From NCBI RefSeq assembly GCF_008253865.1, contig NZ_CP042331.1:620001-684000 (forward strand): DNA of 64,000 nt, read 5' to 3'. The notes under the pieces are model-generated. The model saw only the letters and a list, made by a program, of their open reading frames with translations, searched no databases and was not told the DNA's origin. The number at the start of each line of letters is the position of its first letter. Position 1 is the first letter of the stretch. The translations under genes were made by a program, and so were the position numbers. Shown here piece by piece: positions 34,260 through 42,371 of this stretch. This DNA is from Bosea sp. F3-2 (GTDB lineage Bacteria; Pseudomonadota; Alphaproteobacteria; Rhizobiales; Beijerinckiaceae).

Positions 34260-35288
34260 TCAAGCCGTTTCGCGGCTTTGTTCCGTCGAAAACAGCCCCG
34301 CAAGCGCCGCCAGGACCTGGCGAGGATCTTCCGAAGTGAGCAGGGCGCGTCGCAGCTCGGGATTCGGCTCACAGCCCTCCGCCACGGCCTCGTCAGCATA
34401 GGCGGCAAGGTGCTTGCGGGCGTGGCGCACGCCATGCGCCGTTCCCATCAAGCTCAGCAGGCCTTCATAGTGCTCCCGCGCGACGTTGAGCTTTTCGACC
34501 AGGGTCAGGGGAGCGAGCTTGCGACCGTCGAGCGCGGCGCCGATCTCGCCGACCAGCCAGGGGCGCCCAAGGGCAGCGCGGCCTACCATCACGAAGTCAG
34601 CTCCCGACTGGGTGAGGCACGCTTCGGCATCGGCCACATCGTGAATGTCGCCGTTTGCCACCAGTGGAAAATCGCCGGCAGCCCGCACGGTGGCGATGGC
34701 ACGCCAATCCGCCTTGCCCTTGTAGAATTGCTGGCGGGTGCGACCGTGGACGGTGATCATCCGCGCGCCTGCGGCGACAGCGCGGCGCGCGAGCTCGGGG
34801 GCGTTGCGGGAGGCATCGTCCCAACCCAATCGCATCTTGACCGTCACGGGCACTCTGACGGCGGCGACGGCCGCCTCGACCAGCGCCACGGCGTGATCGA
34901 GGTCGCGCATCAGCGCAGAGCCGGCCCAGCCACCGGTCACCTTCTTCGCGGGGCAGCCCATATTGATGTCGACGATCGCCGCACCGTTGGACTCGGCCAG
35001 CCGGGCGGCTTCGCCCATCCAGTAAGGGTCGCAGCCGGCGAGCTGGACGACATGGGGCGAGACACCCTCGCCTTCAGCGCGGATGCGCGCTTCCTCGCTA
35101 CCTCGGACAAACTCGTCCGAGGCCACCATTTCCGAGACGACGATCCCGGCATGGCGGCGCGCGGCCAGCCGCCGCATGACGATATCGGTCACGCCGGACA
35201 TCGGCGCCAGAAAGGCGCGGGATTCGATCTGTATTCCTGCGATGTTCAAACGGTTCAGCCTGCTTTTGAGGCAACTTCCAATATGCAT
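34260..35288 (-). CDS. dusB: tRNA-dihydrouridine synthase B (NifR3 in older rhizobial nomenclature)
   Basis: 342-aa FMN-dependent TIM-barrel enzyme that reduces uridine in tRNA D-loops. Family signatures are LAPMSGVTDIVMR near the N-terminus, the catalytic cysteine in IVDINMGCPAKKVTGGWAGS at ~residue 103, VTVKMRLGWDD, ITVHGRTRQQFYKG and LVANGDIHDV. The first gene of the dusB-ntrBC operon, it is transcribed divergently from ispDF across a ~107-bp gap that should contain its promoter. Confidence 0.94.
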   Translation of the reverse strand: MHIGSCLKSRLNRLNIAGIQIESRAFLAPMSGVTDIVMRRLAARRHAGIVVSEMVASDEFVRGSEEARIRAEGEGVSPHVVQLAGCDPYWMGEAARLAESNGAAIVDINMGCPAKKVTGGWAGSALMRDLDHAVALVEAAVAAVRVPVTVKMRLGWDDASRNAPELARRAVAAGARMITVHGRTRQQFYKGKADWRAIATVRAAGDFPLVANGDIHDVADAEACLTQSGADFVMVGRAALGRPWLVGEIGAALDGRKLAPLTLVEKLNVAREHYEGLLSLMGTAHGVRHARKHLAAYADEAVAEGCEPNPELRRALLTSEDPRQVLAALAGLFSTEQSRETA

Positions 35289-35395
35289 ATTTATTGGACA
35301 ATGCTGCAGGAGCGCAAGCGCTTAGAGGTTGATGCTGCATTGCAGCAGAGATGGACCCCCTGCCCCCCGCCGCCGGAATTGGCTATGGCTGCCGC

Positions 35396-36631
35396 ATGAA
35401 CAGCCATTCTGCAGAACCCTTCTCCGCTTCTGGCCGTGCCGATAGCCGCGCTCCGGTGGCGGCCCTGCTCGTCGCTGCCGGGCGTGGGCTGCGTGCGGGT
35501 GCAGGCGAACCGAAGCAGTATCGGCTCGTCGACGGTGTCCCGGTCCTCGCTCGCGCGCTCACGCCTTTTCTGGCCGAACCCGCGATCGGCCGCGTGGTGG
35601 TCGTCATCGGCGAGGGCGACGAAACCCGCTACGCCAACGCTGTCGCCGGGATCGACGATGACCGGCTTGCGGCGCCGATCCAGGGCGGCGCGACCCGCCA
35701 GGATTCGGTGCGACGCGGATTGCTCGCGCTGGCGCGTGAAAGCTTTGACGGTATCGTTTTGGTCCACGATGCCGCCCGCCCCTTCGTCTCGCAGGCGCTG
35801 ATCGGCGCGGCGATCGACGCGCTCGGCGAAACCGGTTTGGCGGCCATCCCCGCCCTGCCGGTCACGGACACGGTCAAGCGCATCGACGCCGGTGGCCATG
35901 TCGCGGAGACCCCGCCGCGCGACCAGCTCGTCACCGTGCAGACTCCGCAGGCTTTCCGCTTCAAACCGCTCCTGGCGGCGCATGAGACCGCCGAAGTGGC
36001 CTCGCTGCACGGCTTCACCGATGATGCGGCCTTGATGGAATGGGCCGGCCACCCCGTCGCGACCTTCAGGGGTGAACTCGCCAACATCAAGCTGACCCAT
36101 GCCGAGGATTTCCGCCGCACGGATGCGCGCGCCGGCCATACGCTCGTGACACGGGTCGGCACCGGCTATGACGTCCATGCCTTCGGTCCGGGTGACCATG
36201 TCTGGCTCGGTGGCGTCAGGATCGCCCATGACCGCGGCGTCGTCGCCCATTCGGATGGCGACGTGGCGCTCCATGCCCTGACGGATGCTCTGCTCGGCGC
36301 GCTGGCCGACGGCGATATCGGTACGCATTTTCCGCCGAGCGACCCGCAATGGCGCGGCGCGGCTTCGACGCAATTCCTGGCCTTCGCCGCCGAACGGGTG
36401 CGCCTGCGCGGCGGACGCATCGACCATCTCGATCTGACGATCGTCTGTGAGGCGCCGAAGGTCGGGCCGCATCGCGAGGCCATCCGCACCGCGATCGCCG
36501 CCGCCGCCGGCATCCCCGTCGAGAAGGTCGCGATCAAGGCGACGACCTCCGAGCGCATGGGCTTCACGGGCCGGCGCGAGGGGCTTGCGGCGCTGGGAAC
36601 GGCGACGATTCGGTTGCCCGAGGAGGATTAG
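35396..36631 (+). CDS. ispDF: Bifunctional IspD/IspF enzyme of the MEP isoprenoid pathway
   Basis: 411-aa fusion. The N-terminal half is IspD, 2-C-methyl-D-erythritol 4-phosphate cytidylyltransferase (VAALLVAAGRGLRAG nucleotide loop; VHDAARPFVS; VQTPQAFRF). The C-terminal ~165 residues are IspF, MECDP synthase, with zinc ligands in GTGYDVHAFGPGD and the SDGDVALHALTDALLGA and TTSERMGFTGR segments. Such fusions are typical of alphaproteobacteria. I chose the ATG at 35396; an in-frame ATG at 35351 would add 15 residues. It is followed by pncC after 2 nt. Confidence 0.93.
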   Translation: MNSHSAEPFSASGRADSRAPVAALLVAAGRGLRAGAGEPKQYRLVDGVPVLARALTPFLAEPAIGRVVVVIGEGDETRYANAVAGIDDDRLAAPIQGGATRQDSVRRGLLALARESFDGIVLVHDAARPFVSQALIGAAIDALGETGLAAIPALPVTDTVKRIDAGGHVAETPPRDQLVTVQTPQAFRFKPLLAAHETAEVASLHGFTDDAALMEWAGHPVATFRGELANIKLTHAEDFRRTDARAGHTLVTRVGTGYDVHAFGPGDHVWLGGVRIAHDRGVVAHSDGDVALHALTDALLGALADGDIGTHFPPSDPQWRGAASTQFLAFAAERVRLRGGRIDHLDLTIVCEAPKVGPHREAIRTAIAAAAGIPVEKVAIKATTSERMGFTGRREGLAALGTATIRLPEED

Positions 36632-36633
36632 CC

Positions 36634-37131
36634 ATGTTCGACCTCGACATTCGCTCGCTTGCCGCCGAACTGCTCAACATGAGTTTGGAGCGCGGCTTCA
36701 CGGTCGCGACGGTCGAATCCTGCACGGGTGGCCTGGTCTGCGGTGCGCTCACGGCTATCGCCGGCTCCTCCACCATGGTGCAAGGCGGACTTGTCACCTA
36801 CGCGAACGAAGCCAAGGTCGCGCTCGCCGGTGTTCCCGTCGCTCTGCTCGAAAAGCATGGCGCGGTGAGCGAGCCGGTCGCGCGCGCGATGGCGGAAGGC
36901 GGGCGCAAGCGCCTGGACGCCAGCTTCGCCGTCGCGATCACCGGCGTCGCCGGTCCGGGCGGCGGAAGCATCGAGAAGCCCGTTGGATTGGTGCATTTCG
37001 CGTGCGCAGGCCCGTCGGGCACGCGGCATCGCGAGCGGCGCTTCGGTGAATTGTCACGCGACGAAATCCGCCGCCTCAGCGTGCTCGAAGCGCTCGACCT
37101 GTTGCGCGAATCGGTCCTGGCCGGGCCGTGA
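36634..37131 (+). CDS. pncC: Nicotinamide-nucleotide amidohydrolase (CinA C-terminal domain, PncC)
   Basis: 165-aa stand-alone CinA_C domain that deamidates NMN to NaMN in NAD recycling. The signatures are VATVESCTGGLVCGALT with the catalytic serine, MVQGGLVTYANEAK and AITGVAGPGGGS. The N-terminal molybdopterin-binding-like COG1058 domain of full CinA is absent, so the short PncC name fits. AGGAGGA precedes the ATG by 6 nt. A family A repeat follows the stop codon. Confidence 0.9.
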   Translation: MFDLDIRSLAAELLNMSLERGFTVATVESCTGGLVCGALTAIAGSSTMVQGGLVTYANEAKVALAGVPVALLEKHGAVSEPVARAMAEGGRKRLDASFAVAITGVAGPGGGSIEKPVGLVHFACAGPSGTRHRERRFGELSRDEIRRLSVLEALDLLRESVLAGP

Positions 37132-37152
37132 TCCCGTTCCAGTCGCATCGAA

Positions 37153-37252
37153 CGTCATTGCGAGCGAAGCGAAGCAATCCAGGGGGACTGGGTCGAACCG
37201 TCCAGCCCCGCGGCCCCTGGATTGCTTCGTCGCTTCGCTCCTCGCAATGACG
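37153..37252. repeat. Palindromic intergenic repeat, family A (copy 3)
   Basis: The 100-bp element begins CGTCATTGCGAGCGAAGCGA and ends TCGCTCCTCGCAATGACG, with GAAGCAATCCAGGGGGAC and CCCCTGGATTGCTTC in the two arms. It lies between the convergent pncC and ratA genes, 2 nt before the ratA stop, the same context as the copies at 14376 and 25823. Confidence 0.9.
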
Positions 37253-37254
37253 GT

Positions 37255-37728
37255 TCAGGCGCCCAGTGCCGGCGCTGTGCCGCGCCCGTAAACCAGATCG
37301 GCCCGGCGCGCGAAGGCTTCCGAGAACTTGTGGAAGGCCTTGTCGAACATTGCGCCCATCAGCAAGCCGAGCATGCGGCTGGCGAATTCGTAGGTGATGA
37401 AGAAACCGATCTCGCAGCCCGTCTCGAGCGGCTTGAAGGCCCAGCGGTTCTCCAGATGGCGAAACGGCCCGTCGACATACTCGACGAGAATCTTGAGGTT
37501 CGCCGGATCGAGCGTGACGCGGCTGGTGAAGGTCTCGTGGATCGCCTTGTAGCCGACGGTCATGTCGGCCAGCAGCACCTCGCCGCCGCCTTCCCGCGGG
37601 GTGCGCCGGCGCACCGTCAGCCCCTCGCAGAGCGGCAGGAACTGCGGATATTTCTCGACATCGGCGACGAGCGCGAACATCTGCTCGGGCGAGTGCTTCA
37701 CCCGGCGGGTGCTGTGGAACTTTGGCAT
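37255..37728 (-). CDS. START-like RatA/Coq10 family protein
   Basis: 157-aa polyketide-cyclase/START-fold protein. The family opening KFHSTRRVKHSPEQMFALVADVEKYPQFLPLCEG is evident, as are VEYVDGPFRHLENRW and the C-terminal helix RMLGLLMGAMFDKAFHKFSE. Homologues bind ubiquinone (Coq10-like) or, in E. coli, affect ribosome association (RatA). The alphaproteobacterial location beside lipA and the pdh genes favours a quinone-chaperone role, but this is inference. It starts 14 nt after the lipA stop on the same strand. Confidence 0.87.
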   Translation of the reverse strand: MPKFHSTRRVKHSPEQMFALVADVEKYPQFLPLCEGLTVRRRTPREGGGEVLLADMTVGYKAIHETFTSRVTLDPANLKILVEYVDGPFRHLENRWAFKPLETGCEIGFFITYEFASRMLGLLMGAMFDKAFHKFSEAFARRADLVYGRGTAPALGA

Positions 37729-37742
37729 GGGTAGCGCTGCCG

Positions 37743-38786
37743 TTACTGGCCCAGCCGCGCCGCCCGGTTCGCGCGCAGCCGTGCGAAATCCTCGCCGGCA
37801 TGGTGCGAGGAGCGGGTCAGCGGCGTCGAGGACACCATCAGGAAGCCTTTGGCATAGGCGATGGTCTCGAAGCTCTTGAACTCGTCGGGCGTGACGAAGC
37901 GGATCACGGCATGGTGCTTGCGCGACGGCGCGAGGTACTGGCCGATGGTCATGAAGTCGACCTCGGCGGAGCGCAGGTCATCCATCAGCTGCAGAACCTC
38001 GTTCCGCTCCTCGCCGAGGCCGACCATGATGCCGGATTTGGTGAAGATGGTCGGATCGAGCTCCTTCACCCGCTGCAGCAGGCGCAGCGAGTGGAAATAG
38101 CGCGCACCGGGACGCACCTTCAGGTACTTGCCCGGCACCGTCTCCATATTGTGGTTGAACACGTCGGGCTTGGCCGCGACGACCACCTCGAGCGCGCCCG
38201 GCTTGCGCAGGAAGTCCGGCGTCAGGATCTCGATGGTGGTGCTTGGCGACATCTTGCGGATCGCGGCGATGACCTCGGCGAAATGCTGCGCGCCGCCGTC
38301 CTTCAAATCGTCGCGGTCGACCGAGGTGATGACGACATGTTCCAGCCCAAGCTTGGTGACGGCCTCGGCGATCTTGCGGGGCTCCTCGGCGTCGAGAGCC
38401 TGCGGCACGCCGGTCTTCACGTTGCAGAAGGCGCAGGCCCGCGTGCAGGTGTCGCCCATGATCATGAAGGTGGCGTGCTTCTTCTCCCAGCACTCGCCGA
38501 TATTGGGGCAGCCGGCCTCCTCGCAGACCGTGACCAGCTTCTCGGCTTTCACGATCGCCTTGGTCTCGGCCCATTTGGGCGAGCCCGGCGCCTTGACGCG
38601 AATCCAGTCCGGCTTGCGCAGGACGGGGTTCTCCGGGCGCTTCTGCTTCTCCGGATGGCGCACCTCGCCTGCAGGCTGGGCCGGTTGCGCCTTCGGATTG
38701 CCGGCGTTGGGCCGCGGATCGCGGTTCAGCAGGTCGAGAACAAGCGCCATATCGAGGTCCGGGCTTTCAAAAGCAGGAGCCGGCAT
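37743..38786 (-). CDS. lipA: Lipoyl synthase
   Basis: 347-aa radical-SAM enzyme that inserts sulfur at C6 and C8 of octanoyl groups on lipoyl domains. The auxiliary cluster motif is CEEAGCPNIGECW and the radical-SAM motif is CTRACAFCNV; both triads are complete. I chose the ATG at 38784-38786 because AGGGAGGAG sits 6 nt upstream; an internal ATG at 38750 (MALVLDLLNRDPR) matches the family's usual N-terminus but lacks a ribosome site. The start codon lies in a perfect hairpin. It supplies the cofactor for PdhB and PdhC, encoded nearby. Confidence 0.94.
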   Translation of the reverse strand: MPAPAFESPDLDMALVLDLLNRDPRPNAGNPKAQPAQPAGEVRHPEKQKRPENPVLRKPDWIRVKAPGSPKWAETKAIVKAEKLVTVCEEAGCPNIGECWEKKHATFMIMGDTCTRACAFCNVKTGVPQALDAEEPRKIAEAVTKLGLEHVVITSVDRDDLKDGGAQHFAEVIAAIRKMSPSTTIEILTPDFLRKPGALEVVVAAKPDVFNHNMETVPGKYLKVRPGARYFHSLRLLQRVKELDPTIFTKSGIMVGLGEERNEVLQLMDDLRSAEVDFMTIGQYLAPSRKHHAVIRFVTPDEFKSFETIAYAKGFLMVSSTPLTRSSHHAGEDFARLRANRAARLGQ

Positions 38787-38796
38787 TGCCGGCTCC
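38776..38796 (-). promoter_or_regulatory. Perfect hairpin over the lipA ribosome-binding site and start codon
   Basis: On the lipA strand GGAGCCGGC is followed by AAT and then GCCGGCTCC, giving a 9-bp stem with a 3-nt loop. The loop and the adjacent stem base hold the ATG, and the GGAG end overlaps the Shine-Dalgarno sequence. If the upstream start is used, translation would require opening this stem; if the ATG at 38750 is used, it is a leader hairpin. The structure is seen directly; a regulatory role is inferred. Confidence 0.5.
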
Positions 38797-38949
38797 TCCC
38801 TAGCTAATCCCCAAAGCGCGCTCCCGCAACCGGCCATCCCGCACACCTCGCGATGGCTCCGCGCCAGCCCTTGTTGACGAATGCTTGTTTTGACAGTTCC
38901 CTTTCCGGATTCTATCCGCTGGCAGCAGCGGGGAAAGGCATGCCGGACG

Positions 38950-39624
38950 ATGCTCTCCCCCCGATACCGCCTGTGGCCGGAGATTCCGGTCTTCCCGCCG
39001 CGAACGCTGTTCCAGCCGTGGCTTCTCGCAGCCGCTCTCCTATGCGATCCCGCCGCTGCTCAGGAGAGCGAGCGCCGCTGGCATGCGAGCGGCTACGTCA
39101 GCCGTTGGATGAACACCGATCTCCTGGACGTGCCGACGCGCGCCTTCACCGGCAATCTCGACTTCTCGGACACTAACTTCGCCGGCGTCGGCCTGTCGCG
39201 GGTGATCGTCCCGTCCTTTACCATTCCCCTGCCCTTCACGGACATTGCCTTCCACGGAAACCGGCTGGAGCTGGAAGGGCAGATCCTGCGGCATTTCGGC
39301 GGTCAGAGCCATTGGGAGGGAACGCTGGCGTTCCTGCTCCGAACGCCGCAGATTCCGCTGGCGGGAGGCGTGAGCGTCAATTTCGCGGTGGGCGAGGGCT
39401 TGTCCTACGCGTCGGAGCGGCCGCGCTTCGAGGGAGCCATCGACGTGCGCCCCACGCGCCTCCTGAACTACCTCGCCTTCGAGGCCGAGTTCGCCCATGA
39501 ATCGCTGAAAGGTGTCTCCTTCGTCGCCCGGCTGCATCACCGCTCGGGTGTTTTTGGCCTCATCGCCCCGCAGAAGTCGGGCTCCAATTTCATCGGAGCC
39601 GGGATCAGAGTCGACCTTCGCTGA
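38950..39624 (+). CDS. Outer-membrane beta-barrel protein resembling acyloxyacyl hydrolase/PagL
   Basis: 224-aa exported protein. A signal peptide is visible (PWLLAAALLCDPAAAQ, cleavage after AAA-Q). The mature part alternates polar and hydrophobic residues, as in a small outer-membrane barrel (FHGNRLELEGQILRHFGG, LLNYLAFEAEFAHESLKG), and ends RLHHRSGVFGLIAPQKSGSN with a C-terminal IRVDLR. The histidine-serine segment near the end recalls the PagL lipid A 3-O-deacylase active site, but I cannot confirm the triad. The start at 38950 is chosen for the signal peptide; an ATG at 38881 is in frame. Confidence 0.65.
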   Translation: MLSPRYRLWPEIPVFPPRTLFQPWLLAAALLCDPAAAQESERRWHASGYVSRWMNTDLLDVPTRAFTGNLDFSDTNFAGVGLSRVIVPSFTIPLPFTDIAFHGNRLELEGQILRHFGGQSHWEGTLAFLLRTPQIPLAGGVSVNFAVGEGLSYASERPRFEGAIDVRPTRLLNYLAFEAEFAHESLKGVSFVARLHHRSGVFGLIAPQKSGSNFIGAGIRVDLR

Positions 39625-39639
39625 ACGGTCCCGACTCAC

Positions 39640-39978
39640 TCAGGCGATGAAACGGGCCAGTAGAATGACGAGGATCGCGCCCAGCACTGCCATGCCGGCA
39701 TCGTCGAGAAAGCCGTAGCCGGTATTCAGCCGCCAGCCGGTCAGCCGCACGATGCCCTGCCCGACCAGCATGCCGAGCACGCCGACGACGGCGTGCCGGA
39801 TCAGCCCGCCACCGCCGACGATGAGGCTGGCGACGAAGCCGGTGACGATGCCGAAGGCGACGGTCGGCATCACGACACCCCAGTCGAGCGCCAGCGATCG
39901 ACGCGGCGGCAGGATCTCGACCTCCTCGTCACGGACGACGCGGTCAGGCTTGGGCGGTTTGCGGGTGCGCGGCGGCAT
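39640..39978 (-). CDS. GlsB/YeaQ/YmgE-type small membrane protein
   Basis: 112-aa protein. The N-terminal ~30 residues are charged and cytoplasmic (TRKPPKPDRVVRDEEVEIL); then three hydrophobic segments follow, with the glycine-rich pattern VTGFVASLIVGGGGLIRHAVVG and TGYGFLDDAGMAVLGAILVILL of the transglycosylase-associated (YeaQ) family. Members respond to envelope stress, function unclear. It converges on the outer-membrane protein gene with a 15-nt gap. Confidence 0.65.
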   Translation of the reverse strand: MPPRTRKPPKPDRVVRDEEVEILPPRRSLALDWGVVMPTVAFGIVTGFVASLIVGGGGLIRHAVVGVLGMLVGQGIVRLTGWRLNTGYGFLDDAGMAVLGAILVILLARFIA

Positions 39979-40062
39979 GGTCGCAATATGGAATGCGAGA
40001 GGTCGGCCGCCAAGTCGGCGCGGATCATCCGACGAGCGGTCCGGCGGGACGCCCGCAGCGGA

Positions 40063-40839
40063 TCAGCGGGCCATCGCCCCGAGCGCAGACATTGATGTCC
40101 CCGCCAGGGCGCCGCCGAAACCGTGACCGCCCCCGACGATCTGGACCTTGGCGGGCAAGCCCCGCGCCTGTGCCTTCGCGATGTAGTCGGCCGCGAGCTC
40201 CGGGCGGGTATTGTCGTCGGATTGGCCGGTCACGGCGACGATCGGCGTTCCTCCGGGAATGCCGGAAAGGTAGTCGCCCGGGGACTGCGCCGCTCCGGGG
40301 CGGCGGCCCCGGCTGGCGCTCCAGGCCGCAACGTCGCAAGGGCAGGACACCAGCACGAGGCCGTTGATCAGGCCGGGAGAGTTGCCGGCCACCACGCCGA
40401 GCGTCCCGGCACCGCCCGAATGCCCGAGAGCGACGACGCTGCGAGCACCGTAGCGCTGCTTCAGCTCCCTGATCGCTCCGGCGACGGCGCTGTTGTTGCC
40501 AGAGTGGAACGTGTCCCGGCGACCATTGTCGGAGCCCGCGCTGCGATGGCCCGTGCGGTCGTAGTAGCCGGGGCGCAGCAACGCGACGGCGACTACGTCC
40601 TTGCGGCCAGCGGCAAATTGTCGGGCGTAGTTGTACATGTAGTCGGCGGGGCCACCGGCCGAGACATCGCCGTGAACGAAGACCGCGAGGACGGGACGCG
40701 CACCACTACCAGGCGCTGCGCCGAATGCCTCGTAAGCCAGCCCGTTGGCGCATTTGTCGCCCTCGCAGGCCAGAGCCCCCGCGCCGCCGGACAGGACGCC
40801 CGCAAGCGCGGCCAGCAGCGTTATCCCCACACGCTTCAT
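40063..40839 (-). CDS. Exported alpha/beta-hydrolase
   Basis: 258-aa protein with an N-terminal signal peptide (GITLLAALAGVLSGGAGALA). The alpha/beta fold shows the oxyanion region VFVHGDVSAG, nucleophile elbow GHSGGAG at ~residue 130, acid in TGQSDDNT and histidine in GGGHGFGG, so the Ser-Asp-His triad appears complete. A disulfide pair CEGDKC near the N-terminus is likely. It resembles dienelactone-hydrolase-like esterases; the substrate is unknown. The ATG at 40837-40839 was chosen for the signal peptide; a longer frame to 41277 overlaps lpdA and was rejected. Confidence 0.8.
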   Translation of the reverse strand: MKRVGITLLAALAGVLSGGAGALACEGDKCANGLAYEAFGAAPGSGARPVLAVFVHGDVSAGGPADYMYNYARQFAAGRKDVVAVALLRPGYYDRTGHRSAGSDNGRRDTFHSGNNSAVAGAIRELKQRYGARSVVALGHSGGAGTLGVVAGNSPGLINGLVLVSCPCDVAAWSASRGRRPGAAQSPGDYLSGIPGGTPIVAVTGQSDDNTRPELAADYIAKAQARGLPAKVQIVGGGHGFGGALAGTSMSALGAMAR

Positions 40840-40931
40840 GGTGATCCCCCGCCGCCGTCTCGATCCCGGAGCGTCCCCGTCGAACGCGCCCCGAAGATAT
40901 CCGGGGCAGCGCCCGATCAAGCCCGAGCGCC

Positions 40932-42371
40932 TCAGGCGTTCAGGACCTTGCCATAGGCGTCGAGCACGCTCTCCTTCATCACCTCCGACAGGGTCGGATG
41001 CGGGAAGATGGTGTGCATCAGCTCTTCCTCGGTCGTCTCGAGGTTCATCGCGACGACGAAGCCCTGGATCAGCTCCGTGACCTCCGGCCCGACCAGATGG
41101 GCGCCGAGCAGCTTGCCGGTCTTGGCGTCGAAGATCGTCTTGGCGAGGCCCGAATCCTCGCCGAGCGCCACCGCTTTGCCGTTGGCGACGAAGTTGAAGC
41201 GACCGACCTTGATCTCGTAGCCGGCGTCCTTGGCCTTGGCCTCGGTCAGGCCGACGCTGGCGATCTGCGGGTGGCAATAGGTGCAGCCCGGGATCATCTG
41301 CTTGTCCATCGGATGCGGGTGCAGCCCCTTGATCGCCTCGACGCAGATCACCGCCTCGTGCTCGGCCTTGTGGGCCAGCATTGGCGGGCCGGCGACGTCG
41401 CCGATGGCGTAGATGCCCTTGACGTTCGTCCGGCAGAAATCATCGATGACGATGCAGCCGCGATCGGTCTTCACGCCGAGCGCTTCGAGCCCGATATTCT
41501 CGATATTGCCGACGACGCCGACGGCCGAGATCAGGCGGTCGGCCGTGATGGTCTGCTTGCCGCCCTTCTCGTCCTCGATATGGGCGGTGACGGAGTCGGC
41601 CCCCTTCTCGACCTTGGTGACCTTGGCGCCGGTCAGAATCTTCATGCCCTGCTTCTCGAAGGCTTTTCGCGCGAAGGCGCCGATCTCGGCATCCTCGACC
41701 GGGACGACCTGCGGCAGCACCTCGACCACGGTCACCTCGACGCCCATGGTTCGATAGAAGGAGGCGAACTCGATGCCGATGGCGCCGGAGCCCATCACCA
41801 GCAGCGATTTCGGCATCTTCGCCGGGACCATCGACTCGAAATAGGTCCAGATCAGCTTGCCGTCCGGCTCGATGCCGGGCAGCGCGCGCGGCCGGGCGCC
41901 GGTCGCGATGATGATGTGATCGGCGGTATAGGTGCCCTCGCCCTTGGCGCCTTTCGGCACCGGGCCTTGCGGCTGCATCGCCGGCTTCTTGGTCGGTGCG
42001 ACGGTGATCGTGCCGGGCTTGGTCAGCTTGGCCTCGCCCCAGATCACGTCGACCTTGTTCTTCTTCATCAGGAACTGGACGCCGTTGTTCATCCGCACGG
42101 CAATGCCGCGCGAACGCTTCACGACGGCCTCCAGATCGGCCTTGAACGAGCCTTCCAGCACCAGCCCGTAATCCTTGGCGTGCTGGCCGTAATGCATGAT
42201 CTCTGCCGAGCGCAGCAGCGCCTTGGTCGGGATGCAGCCCCAGTTCGAGCAGATGCCGGCGAGATGCTCGCGCTCGACGATCGCCGTCCTGAAGCCGAGC
42301 TGGGCGGCCCGGATCGCGGCGACATAGCCGCCGGGGCCGGAACCGATGACGATGATGTCGTAGTCACTCAT
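40932..42371 (-). CDS. lpdA: Dihydrolipoyl dehydrogenase (E3)
   Basis: 479-aa FAD enzyme that reoxidises dihydrolipoyl groups of PdhC. The FAD Rossmann motif is IIVIGSGPGGYVAAIRAAQL; the redox disulfide is ICSNWGCIPTK; the NAD site is VMGSGAIGIEFASFYRTMG; the catalytic His-Glu is in HPTLSEVMKE near the C-terminus. It is the terminal gene of the pdhA-pdhB-pdhC-(DUF559)-lpdA run. Its start overlaps the DUF559 stop by 8 nt. Confidence 0.96.
   Translation of the reverse strand: MSDYDIIVIGSGPGGYVAAIRAAQLGFRTAIVEREHLAGICSNWGCIPTKALLRSAEIMHYGQHAKDYGLVLEGSFKADLEAVVKRSRGIAVRMNNGVQFLMKKNKVDVIWGEAKLTKPGTITVAPTKKPAMQPQGPVPKGAKGEGTYTADHIIIATGARPRALPGIEPDGKLIWTYFESMVPAKMPKSLLVMGSGAIGIEFASFYRTMGVEVTVVEVLPQVVPVEDAEIGAFARKAFEKQGMKILTGAKVTKVEKGADSVTAHIEDEKGGKQTITADRLISAVGVVGNIENIGLEALGVKTDRGCIVIDDFCRTNVKGIYAIGDVAGPPMLAHKAEHEAVICVEAIKGLHPHPMDKQMIPGCTYCHPQIASVGLTEAKAKDAGYEIKVGRFNFVANGKAVALGEDSGLAKTIFDAKTGKLLGAHLVGPEVTELIQGFVVAMNLETTEEELMHTIFPHPTLSEVMKESVLDAYGKVLNA

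Noticed and set aside
40840..41277. N-terminal extension of the alpha/beta-hydrolase into lpdA
   Set aside because: The extra 146 residues are Arg/Gly-rich, overlap the well-supported lpdA gene on the same strand in another frame, and would bury the signal peptide.
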